A stretch of 35,528 nucleotides of DNA from Mesostigma viride (Eukaryota; Streptophyta; Mesostigmatophyceae; Mesostigmatales; Mesostigmataceae): positions 1-35,528 of the forward strand of contig RPFO01000729.1 of NCBI GenBank assembly GCA_009746045.1. The letters run 5' to 3'. Each line of letters starts with the position of its first letter. The first letter of the stretch is position 1. Below are positions 1 to 9,263 of this stretch, piece by piece. The position numbers and the translations under genes were made by a program. The notes under the pieces were generated by a model that was not told the origin of the DNA, made no database searches, and worked only from the letters and a program-made list of their open reading frames with translations.

Positions 1-1
1 C

Positions 2-196
2 GCATCCGTGGCCGCTCGGGTGTTGGCCGCGCTCGTGAAGAAACGGGAAGGGGATTGTGCAGACTTGCGCGCCGCTTACTACGCCCGAACGGGGAGAGAG
101 CAAATGGTGATATGGGCTAGTGTGCGCGCCATCGTTTCGAAACTCCGTCAACCCGGCTTCGACCTCGAGCAAGAACTTGGAGAGAAGAAGACGTGA
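2..196 (+). CDS. C-terminal fragment of an unknown protein, cut by the window edge
   Basis: The frame is open from base 2 and ends at a TGA at 194-196, so only the last 64 codons are seen and the true start lies upstream of the window. The fragment is basic and helical in character (VLAALVKKREGDC, VRAIVSKLRQPGF) and ends in a charged EQELGEKKT tail. I do not recognise a family. A GTG at 8 could act as a start, but nothing upstream supports it, so a truncated gene is the better reading. The next gene on the same strand begins 36 bases later behind a TATA-like box. Confidence 0.5.
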   Translation, partial: ASVAARVLAALVKKREGDCADLRAAYYARTGREQMVIWASVRAIVSKLRQPGFDLEQELGEKKT

Positions 197-215
197 CCGC
201 TTATTTTCGACGCGA

Positions 216-226
216 AGTTTATATGT
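216..226 (+). promoter_or_regulatory. TATA-like box before the 233 gene
   Basis: The string GTTTATATG lies about 8-17 bases upstream of the ATG at 233. Short GTATA/TATAT strings at this close spacing recur before many genes in this window, so a viral promoter element is likely. There is no experimental support. Confidence 0.35.
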
Positions 227-232
227 TTTTTC

Positions 233-709
233 ATGGTCGCCACGATCCGTTGTTGTGCCATGACTCGGACAGGGATGCGATGTAAGCGCGTGTCATCCAA
301 GTCCAAGTGTTCGACTCATTTGCGAAAGATGAAAGCGTCTACTCGCGCAAAACGCGGTGGGCGCGCGTACCGCCCCGAGAAGACGGCCATCTTGATGCCG
401 ATACGCCCTGTTTATGTCGTCGATCCCTATTTCCGTGACCGGGTCTCGACCACCAGCAGCGCGTCCACCCCGGTCGTGAAAGCAGAGCCTTCCTCGAAGC
501 CGGCAGAAAAGCCCTCGTCTGCGACGTCCTCGTCCCAGACCGAGCCAGACACGCCAAGTCCCAAGAGGCCGGCGGACGAAGATGGTTCGGACGGGGAGGT
601 CGATCCCGCGACGGGAAGAAAGCACAAGAAGACGAACGACGCCGCCAATCAGAAGCGCATTCGCAGAAACGGTTCTCGTTCAAAGAATTATCGAAAGTCG
701 AATAAGTAA
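233..709 (+). CDS. Small basic protein with an N-terminal Cys/His motif and disordered tail
   Basis: A 158-aa protein. Residues 6-29 hold the pattern RCCAMTRTGMRCKR...KCSTHL, a Cys-Cys-Cys-His arrangement much like the small zinc-binding motif (C..T..G.RCK....C..H) found in many large DNA virus proteins. The middle, from about residue 72 to 125, is rich in Ser, Thr, Pro and acidic residues and is probably disordered. The end is Lys/Arg-rich (RKHKKTND, NGSRSKNYRKSNK) and could bind nucleic acid or act as a nuclear signal. It is followed after 2 bases by the SNase-like gene, so the two may share a transcript. Its function is unknown; the zinc motif is the only clue. Confidence 0.7.
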   Translation: MVATIRCCAMTRTGMRCKRVSSKSKCSTHLRKMKASTRAKRGGRAYRPEKTAILMPIRPVYVVDPYFRDRVSTTSSASTPVVKAEPSSKPAEKPSSATSSSQTEPDTPSPKRPADEDGSDGEVDPATGRKHKKTNDAANQKRIRRNGSRSKNYRKSNK

Positions 710-711
710 TC

Positions 712-1188
712 ATGGATGCTCTCGTGAATATCAAGGATTCCGATATCTCTCCGTTCTCGTTTGATGGGATGGTGTTGTCATGCAAAATAGTTAGTTGTTA
801 TGACGGAGACACGGTCCGAGTGGCCGCTCTCCTGCCGTGGTCTACGATGCCCGTCAAGTTTACAGTTCGGCTGATAGGCATCAACGCGCCCGAAATGAAC
901 CCCCGCTTATTCGAATGGAACCGCGAAGACACTAAAAAGCGCGCGTGTTTGGCGAGAAACGCGTTGATACAATTGACCACGAACGCGAGATTCGACTCTT
1001 CCGACTTCTCGTTGACCGCGGAACAAGTGCAACAAGTAGTAGACACGAACACGCGACTGATCACGGTTCGATGCCATCGGAACGACGCGTTTGGCCGGGT
1101 ATTGGGGACTCTCGAAGTAGACAACGTGAACGTGAATGATATAATGGTACAGTCTGGCCACGCGTCGCCGTTCGTGAAGGAGGGCTAA
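712..1188 (+). CDS. Staphylococcal-nuclease-like (thermonuclease family) protein
   Basis: A 158-aa protein with the SNase fold signature in order: V-x-x-x-Y-DGDT at residues 27-34, VRLIGINAPE at 52-61 and AFGR at 126-129. Known SNases use two Asp and a Glu to bind calcium, and two Arg for catalysis. Here D31/D33, R53, E61 and R129 line up, but the usual Asp in GIDAPE is Asn58, so metal binding may be altered. An insert at about 95-115 separates the halves. There is no signal peptide, so it should act inside the cell. It would cut DNA or RNA if active. The start ATG lies 2 bases after the previous stop. The SNase family assignment is firm; activity is inferred. Confidence 0.85.
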   Translation: MDALVNIKDSDISPFSFDGMVLSCKIVSCYDGDTVRVAALLPWSTMPVKFTVRLIGINAPEMNPRLFEWNREDTKKRACLARNALIQLTTNARFDSSDFSLTAEQVQQVVDTNTRLITVRCHRNDAFGRVLGTLEVDNVNVNDIMVQSGHASPFVKEG

Positions 1189-1213
1189 TTTTGTGTGATG
1201 TGTACATAAGAGA

Positions 1214-1867
1214 ATGAAGACGAAAACTCTGGCGGCGGGATTGATTGTGGGCGGCTTTTTCGCGGCGGCGGCGGCCGTATACTCTACGCGGCCGGGATCT
1301 AACGAACCACCCGACCCTCAGACCGGTTCGTGCAAGATTGCCACGTGGAACCAGAACACGTGTCTGGGGTCCAGTTCGTATCTCGGACTTTTCGTTCCTG
1401 GCGACAAACGACCGTCGGTTACCATGAAATTAGCCGAAAACGTGTCGAATGAACTTCACGCTGGCCCGTTTCGCGTGTCGAAAGTGCTCCGGGAACCTAG
1501 CGAGATCAACGCGAGAGATGGCATGTTTGTGTTAGAGTCTCCAAGCGGCTTTATTATAGTAAATGATGTTTCTTTACAATCAGACGTATCCCCTTATCAG
1601 ACAGAGGGGTCGTATTGGGGCACACTGACCAAAGACCCCGCCACCGAGTCCAAAGAGCGCCAAGACCGGATTCTCTTACTGGACAATTCGTACAACAGCA
1701 AAAGCTGGATGAACGCCATCAAAAAGAGCCAGTTGTCGGACCGGTTCCGGAACCATTTCCCCACACGGACCATCCAGCACTTTGACATGGGCGTTTGGGG
1801 GATCACGACGGTGACGGACAACGACGGAACCGTCAAAGTGTTTGCGTACGCTCATTGGGACGAGTAA
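1214..1867 (+). CDS. Unknown protein with N-terminal membrane anchor
   Basis: A 217-aa protein. Residues 6-22 form a hydrophobic, Ala/Gly-rich stretch after a short Lys start (MKTKTLAAGLIVGGFFAA), which looks like a signal anchor or signal peptide. The remaining 190 residues are polar, with two Cys at about 39 and 50 that could pair. No catalytic motif is recognised. The ATG sits 8 bases after a GTACATAA string. The gene overlaps the end of the opposite-strand gene 1833-2258 by 35 bases, tail to tail. A virion membrane or exported protein is possible, but this rests only on the hydrophobic N-terminus. Confidence 0.65.
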   Translation: MKTKTLAAGLIVGGFFAAAAAVYSTRPGSNEPPDPQTGSCKIATWNQNTCLGSSSYLGLFVPGDKRPSVTMKLAENVSNELHAGPFRVSKVLREPSEINARDGMFVLESPSGFIIVNDVSLQSDVSPYQTEGSYWGTLTKDPATESKERQDRILLLDNSYNSKSWMNAIKKSQLSDRFRNHFPTRTIQHFDMGVWGITTVTDNDGTVKVFAYAHWDE

Positions 1868-2258
1868 GAGGCTCCACGCGGTTCATCGCGAACGTGGCAC
1901 CCTTGTTGATCGTCATGTGATACACGAGGTGCGAGGAAGGCGCGTTTTTCATCACTTTCATCATCTCCGACTCGTTCCTCCCCGTCCCGAACCTCTCGCC
2001 ATAACACTTTGCGCACACGATGATCCACGGATGAGGAGGCGTCTCAAGCGCCACCTTCATGAGCCAGTATCCGACGAACTTCCACCCGTCCATGACGTCG
2101 GCAGAGTGGCACAGGCCGCACCCGCCTCTCTTCTGATCGTCGACGGCTTCTAATTGCGCGATCCTTGCCATGCGGACGACTTTTCTCCTCTGCGCGTCCA
2201 ACTCCTCCCTTTCTCGTTTCATCACGAACTCGGGCTTGTCGCATCCGAAATACGCCAT
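1833..2258 (-). CDS. Unknown protein with two CxxC pairs
   Basis: A 141-aa protein on the minus strand, taken from the ATG at 2258 (MAYFGCDKPEF). The frame is open further upstream but has no other ATG. It begins with a charged helix rich in Arg and Glu, then has CGLC and later CAKC, a spacing that suggests one zinc site joining two CxxC knuckles. Between them is a hydrophobic, Trp-containing segment (GWKFVGYWLMKVAL). No enzyme family is recognised. The start lies 1 base from the stop of the upstream minus-strand gene 2260-2514, so the two are probably co-transcribed. Confidence 0.6.
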   Translation of the reverse strand: MAYFGCDKPEFVMKREREELDAQRRKVVRMARIAQLEAVDDQKRGGCGLCHSADVMDGWKFVGYWLMKVALETPPHPWIIVCAKCYGERFGTGRNESEMMKVMKNAPSSHLVYHMTINKGATFAMNRVEPLTRPNERTQTL

Positions 2259-2259
2259 G

Positions 2260-2514
2260 TTAGCCGACAAGGCTCGGTTGCAAGGGAGCAGGAGCGGCAA
2301 CGAGAGCGGGCGGGTCCGGGGTCAGCAGGGCGATGAAAAACAGAGCGAGGAAGAGGAACAGGAGACAGGCGCCGCAGAAGGCGGCTTTGTCCTTTGTAGT
2401 TTCTTCTTCTCGAAGGTACGGCGCGTCGATGACGACATGTGGACGGCGTCCGTCCACGTACACGCACGACCCGTCACTCTTCGTGCATTGGAGATGAAGT
2501 GGCACTTGGGACAT
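2260..2514 (-). CDS. Small single-pass membrane protein
   Basis: An 84-aa protein starting at the ATG at 2514. Residues 10-40 are polar with two Cys. Residues about 45-66 are strongly hydrophobic (AAFCGACLLFLFLALFFIALL), one membrane span. The tail is Pro/Ala-rich. It shares an AT-rich intergenic stretch with the divergent gene at 2555, where TATAT-type strings occur on both strands. It probably forms a two-gene unit with 1833-2258. The family is not recognised; a virion membrane protein is a reasonable guess. Confidence 0.6.
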   Translation of the reverse strand: MSQVPLHLQCTKSDGSCVYVDGRRPHVVIDAPYLREEETTKDKAAFCGACLLFLFLALFFIALLTPDPPALVAAPAPLQPSLVG

Positions 2515-2518
2515 TGCG

Positions 2519-2549
2519 AATATATTTTCTTGACATAATTATATACGAG
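2519..2549. promoter_or_regulatory. AT-rich divergent promoter region
   Basis: Between the minus-strand ATG at 2514 and the plus-strand ATG at 2555 the 40 bases hold AATATATT and TTATATACG. Read on either strand these give TATA-like boxes within 6-20 bases of the start codons. The close spacing is like that seen before other genes here. Confidence 0.4.
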
Positions 2550-2554
2550 TTACC

Positions 2555-2875
2555 ATGGGGCTTGAAGATGCCATCAAAGTACCTGTTCAAGTCGCGGATA
2601 CGGGGATGCAGCAGGCTGCGGAGGGAGCAAAAACAGTGATAAAGAAAATAGGATTCATCCGCGAGGACGGGACAGTTCGTCCGATCTTCGCGGTGATTTT
2701 GGGAGGAACCATGGGGTTCAACCTCGGCATGACGATGCTCACCTACTTAGACAAGTGGTTCAACAAGGTCGACAGCAAGAACCGGCATTTCCTCAATGTC
2801 GGCATCTCCACTATTCTTGGCACCATCCTTGCCATCTCCATGTACGACATGATGACCCGACTTGGCAAGGGTTAA
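2555..2875 (+). CDS. Small membrane protein with two predicted spans
   Basis: A 106-aa protein. The first 30 residues form an amphipathic region (GLEDAIKVPVQVADTGM). Hydrophobic segments lie at about 44-63 (IFAVILGGTMGFNLGMTML) and 80-97 (FLNVGISTILGTILAISMY), separated by a charged loop with DKWFNKVDSKNR. The final stop touches the stop of the minus-strand gene 2876-3109, so the genes are convergent with no spacer. Function is unknown. Many virion membrane proteins of large DNA viruses have this size and topology, which is the only basis for suggesting a structural role. Confidence 0.65.
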   Translation: MGLEDAIKVPVQVADTGMQQAAEGAKTVIKKIGFIREDGTVRPIFAVILGGTMGFNLGMTMLTYLDKWFNKVDSKNRHFLNVGISTILGTILAISMYDMMTRLGKG

Positions 2876-3109
2876 TCACCCCCGCCCCGTGTTCCTGAGA
2901 CGCATGCAGAACTTCCGATTCCACCCGATCATCTCCAGCAACACGTGAAGGACGGCAGCCGAGGCCGCCACCTGCACGAGGATGCCGGTGTGAGTCATCG
3001 CCCTCTCCTCGTCGTGCTGCATGTGTATCGAGTGGACCACCGTCATGATCCCTGCCATAGCCGCGGCCACCACCAACGCCTCCACGAGCACAACGCCAAA
3101 CTGAGACAT
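2876..3109 (-). CDS. Small two-span membrane protein of a giant-virus-like type
   Basis: A 77-aa protein from the ATG at 3109. Hydrophobic segments are at about 5-28 and 44-62. A charged turn holds HMQHDEERAMTHTGIL, and the end reads VLHVLLEMIGWNRKFCMRL. That H-x(3)-E-x(2)-G-x-N-x(2)-[FY]-C pattern resembles a small membrane protein I recall from several giant virus groups, but I cannot confirm the match here. It is convergent with 2555-2875. A role in the virion or host membranes is inferred. Confidence 0.65.
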   Translation of the reverse strand: MSQFGVVLVEALVVAAAMAGIMTVVHSIHMQHDEERAMTHTGILVQVAASAAVLHVLLEMIGWNRKFCMRLRNTGRG

Positions 3110-3137
3110 TTATCATTGTCTTTGAAAATAACGACAT

Positions 3138-3650
3138 TCAAGGCATCACGAACGATCGCCTCACGCGGGCGATGTCCCCCGTGGACAACTGCATTTTACA
3201 CAGATCGTACAAGGACCGAGCTTTCGCGGAACGAGCGCGTTCTGCGCACGCTCGTGCCAACTCGGACGCCTCTGCGCGTCTCTGCCCGTCCGCCACCATA
3301 CGACACAAGGCAAACACGTCGATGTCGTCCACCATCTCAAAGTATCGATCCCCGCGGTCGTACATGCGGACGATTTCTCCCAACATCTCGGCGTCTCCCG
3401 ACACGAGAACTCTCGTCGCGATATTGGCGAAATCGTCCACGGTTCTCCCGCCGGAACGAGCGAAACGTCTCAGCACGCACTTACACCCGGTCCGCACGTC
3501 CACGCCGACTTCTTCACACGCCGCCTTGAAACCTTCAAACTTCCTCATGCCGCGAAGGAAACTCACCTCGCATCTGCGACACACCCCGTGGACGTAGGAT
3601 TCGTCACAACACCGCGACATGGCTCGAGAACAGTAGACACAAGGGCGCAT
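3138..3650 (-). CDS. Unknown Cys-rich protein
   Basis: A 170-aa protein from the ATG at 3650. The N-terminus holds CVYC, a CC pair and CRRC within 30 residues, which could bind one or two zinc ions. A further C-x-C pair follows at about 56-58. The rest is helical with many Arg, Glu and Ala (GQRRAEASELARACAERARSAKAR). No family is recognised. It lies divergent to the gene at 3689, with only 38 bases between the starts. A regulatory zinc protein is plausible but unproven. Confidence 0.6.
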   Translation of the reverse strand: MRPCVYCSRAMSRCCDESYVHGVCRRCEVSFLRGMRKFEGFKAACEEVGVDVRTGCKCVLRRFARSGGRTVDDFANIATRVLVSGDAEMLGEIVRMYDRGDRYFEMVDDIDVFALCRMVADGQRRAEASELARACAERARSAKARSLYDLCKMQLSTGDIARVRRSFVMP

Positions 3651-3688
3651 TCCATCGACGCAATAATGTTAGGAGAATAGTGTATGGC

Positions 3689-4018
3689 ATGGACGCGTAC
3701 CTCCTGTTTCGTCCGTCGATAGACGTATCTTTGCAAGGTGTCGTGTCGGGTTTGCAGGCGTACGATCCGTGGCTAGATCCCAGGAGGCTTACCCACGAGT
3801 TCGTGTCCGACTCGTCTGCGCCAAGCGCTGCTCCACCCGCCGTTGGATGGGGTTTGCTGCGAGGATTATTTCAGGGCATGAAGGACGCGGGTTCAAAAAT
3901 ATGGCATCCGCTGACCGGAAACGTGTCGCAGACGAGTTTGGTGACCGCGGTAAAAGGGTGGATGACGTTACCGCGAGGTTTATTCACGACCGGGAGGCAC
4001 AATTACAAGCCGAAATAG
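3689..4018 (+). CDS. Unknown protein, possibly the N-terminus of the coiled-coil gene that follows
   Basis: A 109-aa reading frame from the ATG at 3689 (MDAYLLFRPS); a GTG at 3680 is less likely. It has an aromatic N-terminal half and a Gly/Trp-rich middle (VGWGLLRGLFQGMKDAG). Its last 40 codons overlap a frame that is an open extension of the coiled-coil gene and reads more like coiled coil. The switch would occur at an A5 run at 3895-3899, the same kind of site as three shifts further along. So this is either a separate 109-aa protein or the head of the next gene. I slightly favour the second view. Confidence 0.5.
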   Translation: MDAYLLFRPSIDVSLQGVVSGLQAYDPWLDPRRLTHEFVSDSSAPSAAPPAVGWGLLRGLFQGMKDAGSKIWHPLTGNVSQTSLVTAVKGWMTLPRGLFTTGRHNYKPK

Positions 4019-4023
4019 AGAAC

Positions 4024-7000
4024 ATGAAACGTGAGTACGAAAAAGCAGCGGCCAAAGCAGAGGCTGAATTCAAGATACAACTAGCCGACGCGCAATCGGT
4101 GATGGATGACAGGGTCATCAAGCTGCGTAACGACCACTCCCGATTGGAAGCGGAGCGCAACGATCTGATAGCGAAACTCGAGGATCCGAAGGTAATCGTC
4201 GATTCCAAGGTTTATAAGGACCTACAAGCGATCGAAGAAGAAAGTACCCAAAAACTCCGAGATGTACAAAACGAACTCTCGCTTCTAATGGATCAATTGC
4301 GCGATCCCAAAACAGCGGTAAGTTCTGAACCGTACAGACAGCTACAGGATATCGAGGAAAGGGCGCGCATTGAACTCCGAAATGCACAAAAACAGCTTGC
4401 GGATCGCGTGTCACAGCAAGATACTGCTAGCGAGCTCATGAAATCGGTGCTCGAGGCACGCGCGGAAATTGTTGACAAATTGTCCGATCCAGACGCGTTT
4501 TGGAATAAGAACGCGATGGAAGAGTCTATTGAAAAACTCGAAAATTTGATTAACACATACGACGGAGAAGCGTTCCGCGCACTGGGTATCACGAGTTTCA
4601 TTAGCAACGCCAGGCGCGACTTAGACGTATTGCGTCGTCAACTATACCTAACGCGGGACAACGCCAGTATGATTTCACAACAGGCCCAGAAGATCGAGGA
4701 GCAACGTAGAGCGACGGAGAAGATGGAGAGTGAAAAAGAAATACTCGGAGGGCTGATCGAAGAAACGGTAAAGGCTCACGCAGCCCAATTGGCGGCCGAA
4801 AAGGCGAGTCGTTTAGACACGGAAAGAAAATTGCAGTCCGAACTGCGGAAAACAGAGGAGCTGAAAGCCGCGTCGACGGCAAAACTCGAGGAGGCCAAGA
4901 AGAAGAGCGATTCGCGGTTGGCGGAGGTTAAAGCATTATCAGAAGCAAAACGAGTTGAGTTCGAAAAAGAAATCAACGAATTGAGGATCAAGTTATTGAA
5001 CGAGGATGCGACAAATAGCGATCTCTCAAAAATTCGCGCGGACTTGATTGAATATGTAACGCGAATTGAACGCGCTACACGAGCGGTCGACGCGATAGTC
5101 GAAGAGTTCTTGCACTCGCGACCACGCGATCTTCCGACATCCCCAGAGGATGTTAATGATTTACAAGAGAAAGCGAGCGACGCCGAGAAAGCAATTCGTG
5201 ACATAAAACGCGAATACGGTGTTGACGATTCTACAAAATATCCTGTTGGAAACGCGTATCTAGATGGCCAACTCCGGGTTCTGGAAGAGTACAACAAGGT
5301 GACGAACCAGTGGATCAAAGACAAAACGCGCCTAGATATCGTGGCCCGTGAACGTGACCAGCTGGAAGCGGACCTCGAGGAACGTTTGCGCGCACTTCAA
5401 GAGAAAGACGCCTTTATACAACGGACAGCGAAGGAAAAACTAGAATCCGAGAATCGCGCGGGACAATTAGAGGGAATGTTGAGTACTGGTCTTATACAAC
5501 TCGGGCAACTACGCGAACGAATGAAGTCAGAAACTGAAAAGAACGCCAATCTGACACGAGATCGAGAGACATTGGAAGCAACTATCAGCGACCTAAGACG
5601 CGAGCTTCAAACACAAGCAGAAAGGGTTTCAACAGAGGAGGAAATATCCCAACTTCGAAGCCGGGCCGGCAAATTGACGACGCTCGAGACAGAACACGCG
5701 AATATGATATCAGAATTAGCCGCGCGTGACAAACTGATCAGCCAGCTGGAACGTGCGGCCAAAGCACAATCGGAATCCTTGACGAACTTACAATCCCGGT
5801 TTGAAGCCGCCGAGGAATCCGCGAAAAGGAATCAAGGTGAAATAAAGAAGCTCAAGAAAACGTTGGGTACCCAGAATAGCGAATTTGAAAGCACGCGTGC
5901 CCGCCTGGAATTAGCTAACAAGCGGATCGAGTCAGAGTCTAGAGCAAAAGAAAAGATAGCTGCCCAGATGAGAGAATATGAAAACCAGATCCGCGCTTTG
6001 ACTAAAAAGGCCGAAGAACGCACAGGCAACGTAGCGTTGACCATCTCTGAACGGCGACGATTAGAGGATTTAATTGTCAAACACGGAGATCAGCAGACCC
6101 AGTTGGAGCAAACGTATGCTCTCGTGTCGGAAATGACACGGGAAAGAGACGACTTAGCCACCCAGTTAGAAAACTCCAGAACACAACTATCGGAGGTCAC
6201 TACCGCAAAAGATGCGATAATTGCGACTGCGCAAAATGAGCTGAACCGTGCCATCCAAACCCAACGCGAACTAGCGTCACAACTCGGAAATCAACAACTA
6301 GCAAACTCTGACGCGCTTGCTTCACTTGGATACTTTAAACGCCAACTGGACGAAACTAACCGTCAATATCACAACTCCGAGATTAAATATGAACAAACAC
6401 GACAGTGGTTACGGGAGGCTGGCGATAAAAACCAGGGCTTGAAAAGTGAACTTAACGCTATAGAAGTTGAACTTGGAAGGCAGACCGAAAACTCTCTTAA
6501 CGTGCAACCAAGCTACAAAGACAACCGAACAATTTCACATATTAAAAAATTAAAAGAAACATTAAGCGCAAAACGCGCGGAATTGGACGCTGCGACCAAA
6601 CAATCGGAAAAATCGCGGTCGCGTTGCAAGAAGCTCATGACGAGTTATCTGAACTGCGGTACTACAAGAAAAAGATGGAGAACGATGCCGCAAACACGAC
6701 GAGTTACAGAGGAATCTAAAGGAAGCGACAGAAAACGTACGAAATCTGAAGACAGAGCTCGCCAGAGCGCGCAATTTGACCCCGGCCAATGTACAGGAGT
6801 TACTAGAGCAACGAGAACGTGAAAAGGCGCAATTATATGAAGAAAATCAAGCCGTTATTAAAAGAAGAGACGAACTAGATGCCGAATTGCGACGACAACT
6901 GCAGGAGGTGATTCCGAAACAGAATAAGGAGTTGCAATTGGCGTCACAAAACATTATCGAATTGAAATCGACAATTCAGGAGGCCGCGAGAAAGGAACAG

Positions 7001-8073
7001 CAATTGTCTTCCTTGTTGCGCGAGTATCAAGAAAAGAACGAACGTGCAGAAGAGGAGCTCGCCACGTTGAGAGCAAATTACGACACATCTGACAAGGGTA
7101 ACTTTGAACTTCGAGAACGTATAGAGTCGCTGCAGCAAGAAATTGAAGCACGCAACAAAGCAGCCGGGGCGTTAGACGCACGTATTCTGACCGAGCGGGG
7201 TTTGCATGAAGATGCGCTCGCAAGTCTGCGCAACGAACTCGCGCTCGAGAGGAAATCGCGTGAAGCCAATCAGAGTGACGCTTTATCGTTGAAGGAATCG
7301 CTGGAAAGCACCGTGCGCGAGTATAAAGATACTAGTGAGAAATTGCGCAATGCTGAAGAACTGGCCTCACAACTACCCGGACTCCAAGAAGAACTAAAAA
7401 GCAAAACAGCCCGGGTCGACGAACTCATGCGCAAACTCGCCGAGGCCGAAGCGCGACATGAATCCGCCGTTAAGTCGTTAGCAAGCTCGCGCGAATTGTC
7501 TGAACAAGAACGTACCACACGCGAAAAGGCTGCAGAGACCGAGGCAAAAATGTTCGACTTTTGAAGGCAGAATTGAAAAACAACCAGATAATGTCCACGG
7601 TTGCAGGGAAGATCATGCTCAACCGCATAGTCGCGGCCAAGGCGCAAGCCAACCGAATTCCCGAATTACAATCGAAATTGGAAGGCTTACTGAAGACCAA
7701 CTCTTACTTGAAAAAGATAGTGCACGCGCTCACCGACAAAACGAGAGCCGCTCCGAGAGGGTTTTACAAACTAGACGACCGTCGCAATTACAAAACCAAA
7801 CAAAATGAACACGCGCTCCTACGAATGGTCCGCCCTTTAATGACTGTCGTGAAGGACGAATTTGGACGCCGTCTCCAGGCAGCGAGTGCAACGAACGAGG
7901 ATTTAGAGAAACAGTTGCGGTTGTTGACCGATTCGCTAGCTACAAATCGTCAATTAGACAGGGAACTGGGGTTGTTAGGCCCATCGACGTCTCGAAAACG
8001 GATGCGCGCACAAGACCCGGATATAGAGGGCGTAGTGAATGGGATTACGAGAACGGTCGATATGGCAGTCTAA
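4024..8073 (+). CDS. Very long coiled-coil protein with apparent frameshifts
   Basis: About 1350 codons of Glu/Lys/Gln/Leu heptads spread over three frames: up to about 6610, a short middle piece to about 6670, then to about 7548, then to 8073. Each change of frame fits one missing base and sits at an A5 run (6608-6612, 6669-6673, 7546-7550). I treat it as one gene. Near the N-terminus a 40-aa unit with L-x-DPK...Y..LQ.IEE is repeated in tandem (from 4177 and from 4297), with a partial third at 4480. The C-terminus is less coiled and basic (TSRKRMRAQDPD). Such proteins often serve as scaffolds or tethers; the role here is unknown. Start alternatives are 3901 or a fusion to 3689-4018. The end overlaps the desulfurase gene by 29 bases, tail to tail. 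Confidence 0.7.
4177..4416 (+). repeat. Tandem 120-bp (40-aa) repeat inside the coiled-coil gene
   Basis: Two adjacent 40-codon units begin at 4177 and 4297. Both read L-x-DPK, then a Ser/Tyr region, then LQ-x-IEE and a charged helix ending near Q-x-x-L. A third LSDPD start appears at 4480 but diverges. The DNA copies differ at many sites, so the duplication is old and kept at protein level. Confidence 0.65.
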
Positions 8074-9187
8074 TAGCACGAAGAAATTCCGAAACATCCT
8101 CTTCCGTCGTCTTGTTGCTCGTCCCTATCCGCACGGTCCCCCTCTCCAGGTCTCGCGACAGCCCGATCGCTCGTAACGTCTCGCTCCTCTTCAGAAGGTG
8201 GCACGCCGACCCCGTGGACACCGCGATGCCCTTCGCCGCTAGCCGTTTGACGAGCGCCCGTGAACTGCGGACCGGGAGGGCGACGGACACGAGGTTCGGC
8301 AACGCACTCAAAGGGTTCTTAGGACCGTGAACCACGCCTCCCATCTGCACGAGTCTCCCCACAAGCGCCCGCCGCATCTTCCGCAACCTCGCAACGTCGG
8401 CCCTCCCTCGCAAGCAGTTTAGCCGGACGGCTTCTGCGAGCGCACATATCAGCGGTGGCGACTCCGTCCCTGGCCTCACGGCCCGCTCCTGCCCGCCCCC
8501 CCACGTCAGCGGGGACAGACATGACGGGTCTTTCCGCAACACGAGGGCGCCCACGCCTTTCACGGAATGGATCTTGTGGCCCGATAATACGTAACTGTCC
8601 AGCGCTTTCACCCCCCGGATCCTGAACTTGCCCGCCGCCTGCGTCGTGTCCGAGTGGAAGTGCACGTGCCTGCCAATGACCTTGCGTATCGCCGGCAGGT
8701 CCTGCAGCGTGCCGATCTCGTTGTTGGCGTACATGATGCTCACGAGCTTGACCCGGCTCCCGTGCTTCTTCATGGCCGCGCGCAAGGCGTCCATCTGGAC
8801 GAACCCCTCCCCGTCCACGGGGATCTTCTCCACCACGATCTTGTGCTCCTTCGTCAAGTGGTCCAGCGGTTTGATGCCCGCTGGGTGCTCGATCGCCGAC
8901 GTGATGACGACTCCTTCGTACCCGTGCTTCTCCATGACGCCGTTGAGCACGATGTTCATGGACTCGGTGGCGCCCGAGGTGAATATGATCGACTTGGCAG
9001 GCTCGTGGAGGTGCCGCGCGATCGCCGCCCTCGCCTCTTCGACCACTTGCCTCGCCCGCTTCCCGATCTCGTGGGAAGAGGACGGGTTGCCGTACAGCTG
9101 GTTCGCGACCGCCGTCATGACGCGCACGACTTCCGGGTACGGTTTGGTCGTGCTGATGTTGTCCAGATACACTTCTCTCCCCCCCAT
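8045..9187 (-). CDS. Cysteine desulfurase (NifS/IscS-like, class V aminotransferase)
   Basis: A 380-aa protein, normal length for the family. These PLP enzymes remove sulfur from cysteine to feed Fe-S clusters or tRNA thiolation. Family landmarks are present in order: YLDN at 7-10, GNPSSSH at 33-39, TSGATES at 70-76, EHPA at 100-103, YANNEIG at 153-159, SGHK with PLP Lys205, GGGQE at 230-234 with R-PGTE after it, and the active loop STGSAC with Cys329. All key residues are kept, so activity is likely. The start is the ATG at 9187. A GTATAC string lies just upstream. Desulfurase-like genes are known in a few large DNA viruses such as African swine fever virus. No scaffold (IscU-type) gene is in view. 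Confidence 0.93.
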   Translation of the reverse strand: MGGREVYLDNISTTKPYPEVVRVMTAVANQLYGNPSSSHEIGKRARQVVEEARAAIARHLHEPAKSIIFTSGATESMNIVLNGVMEKHGYEGVVITSAIEHPAGIKPLDHLTKEHKIVVEKIPVDGEGFVQMDALRAAMKKHGSRVKLVSIMYANNEIGTLQDLPAIRKVIGRHVHFHSDTTQAAGKFRIRGVKALDSYVLSGHKIHSVKGVGALVLRKDPSCLSPLTWGGGQERAVRPGTESPPLICALAEAVRLNCLRGRADVARLRKMRRALVGRLVQMGGVVHGPKNPLSALPNLVSVALPVRSSRALVKRLAAKGIAVSTGSACHLLKRSETLRAIGLSRDLERGTVRIGTSNKTTEEDVSEFLRAIRLPYRPFS

Positions 9188-9197
9188 GTCCGTACGT

Positions 9198-9207
9198 ACG
9201 TATACCT
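9198..9207 (-). promoter_or_regulatory. GTATAC box before the desulfurase gene
   Basis: On the minus strand the string GGTATACG lies about 12-19 bases upstream of the ATG at 9187, next to a CGTACGTACG palindrome. It fits the close-spaced GTATA pattern seen before many genes here. Confidence 0.35.
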
Positions 9208-9263
9208 ATCTGCAGAGATTTGGAGAGCGCGCGCTTCGAGAAGAGGAAAAAGATCGAGAGGGA

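Noticed and set aside
6600-7560. Programmed ribosomal frameshifting in the coiled-coil gene
   Set aside because: Three shifts in one gene, and similar shifts in unrelated genes at A, C and G runs, fit sequence errors better. No conserved slippery site with a downstream structure was seen.
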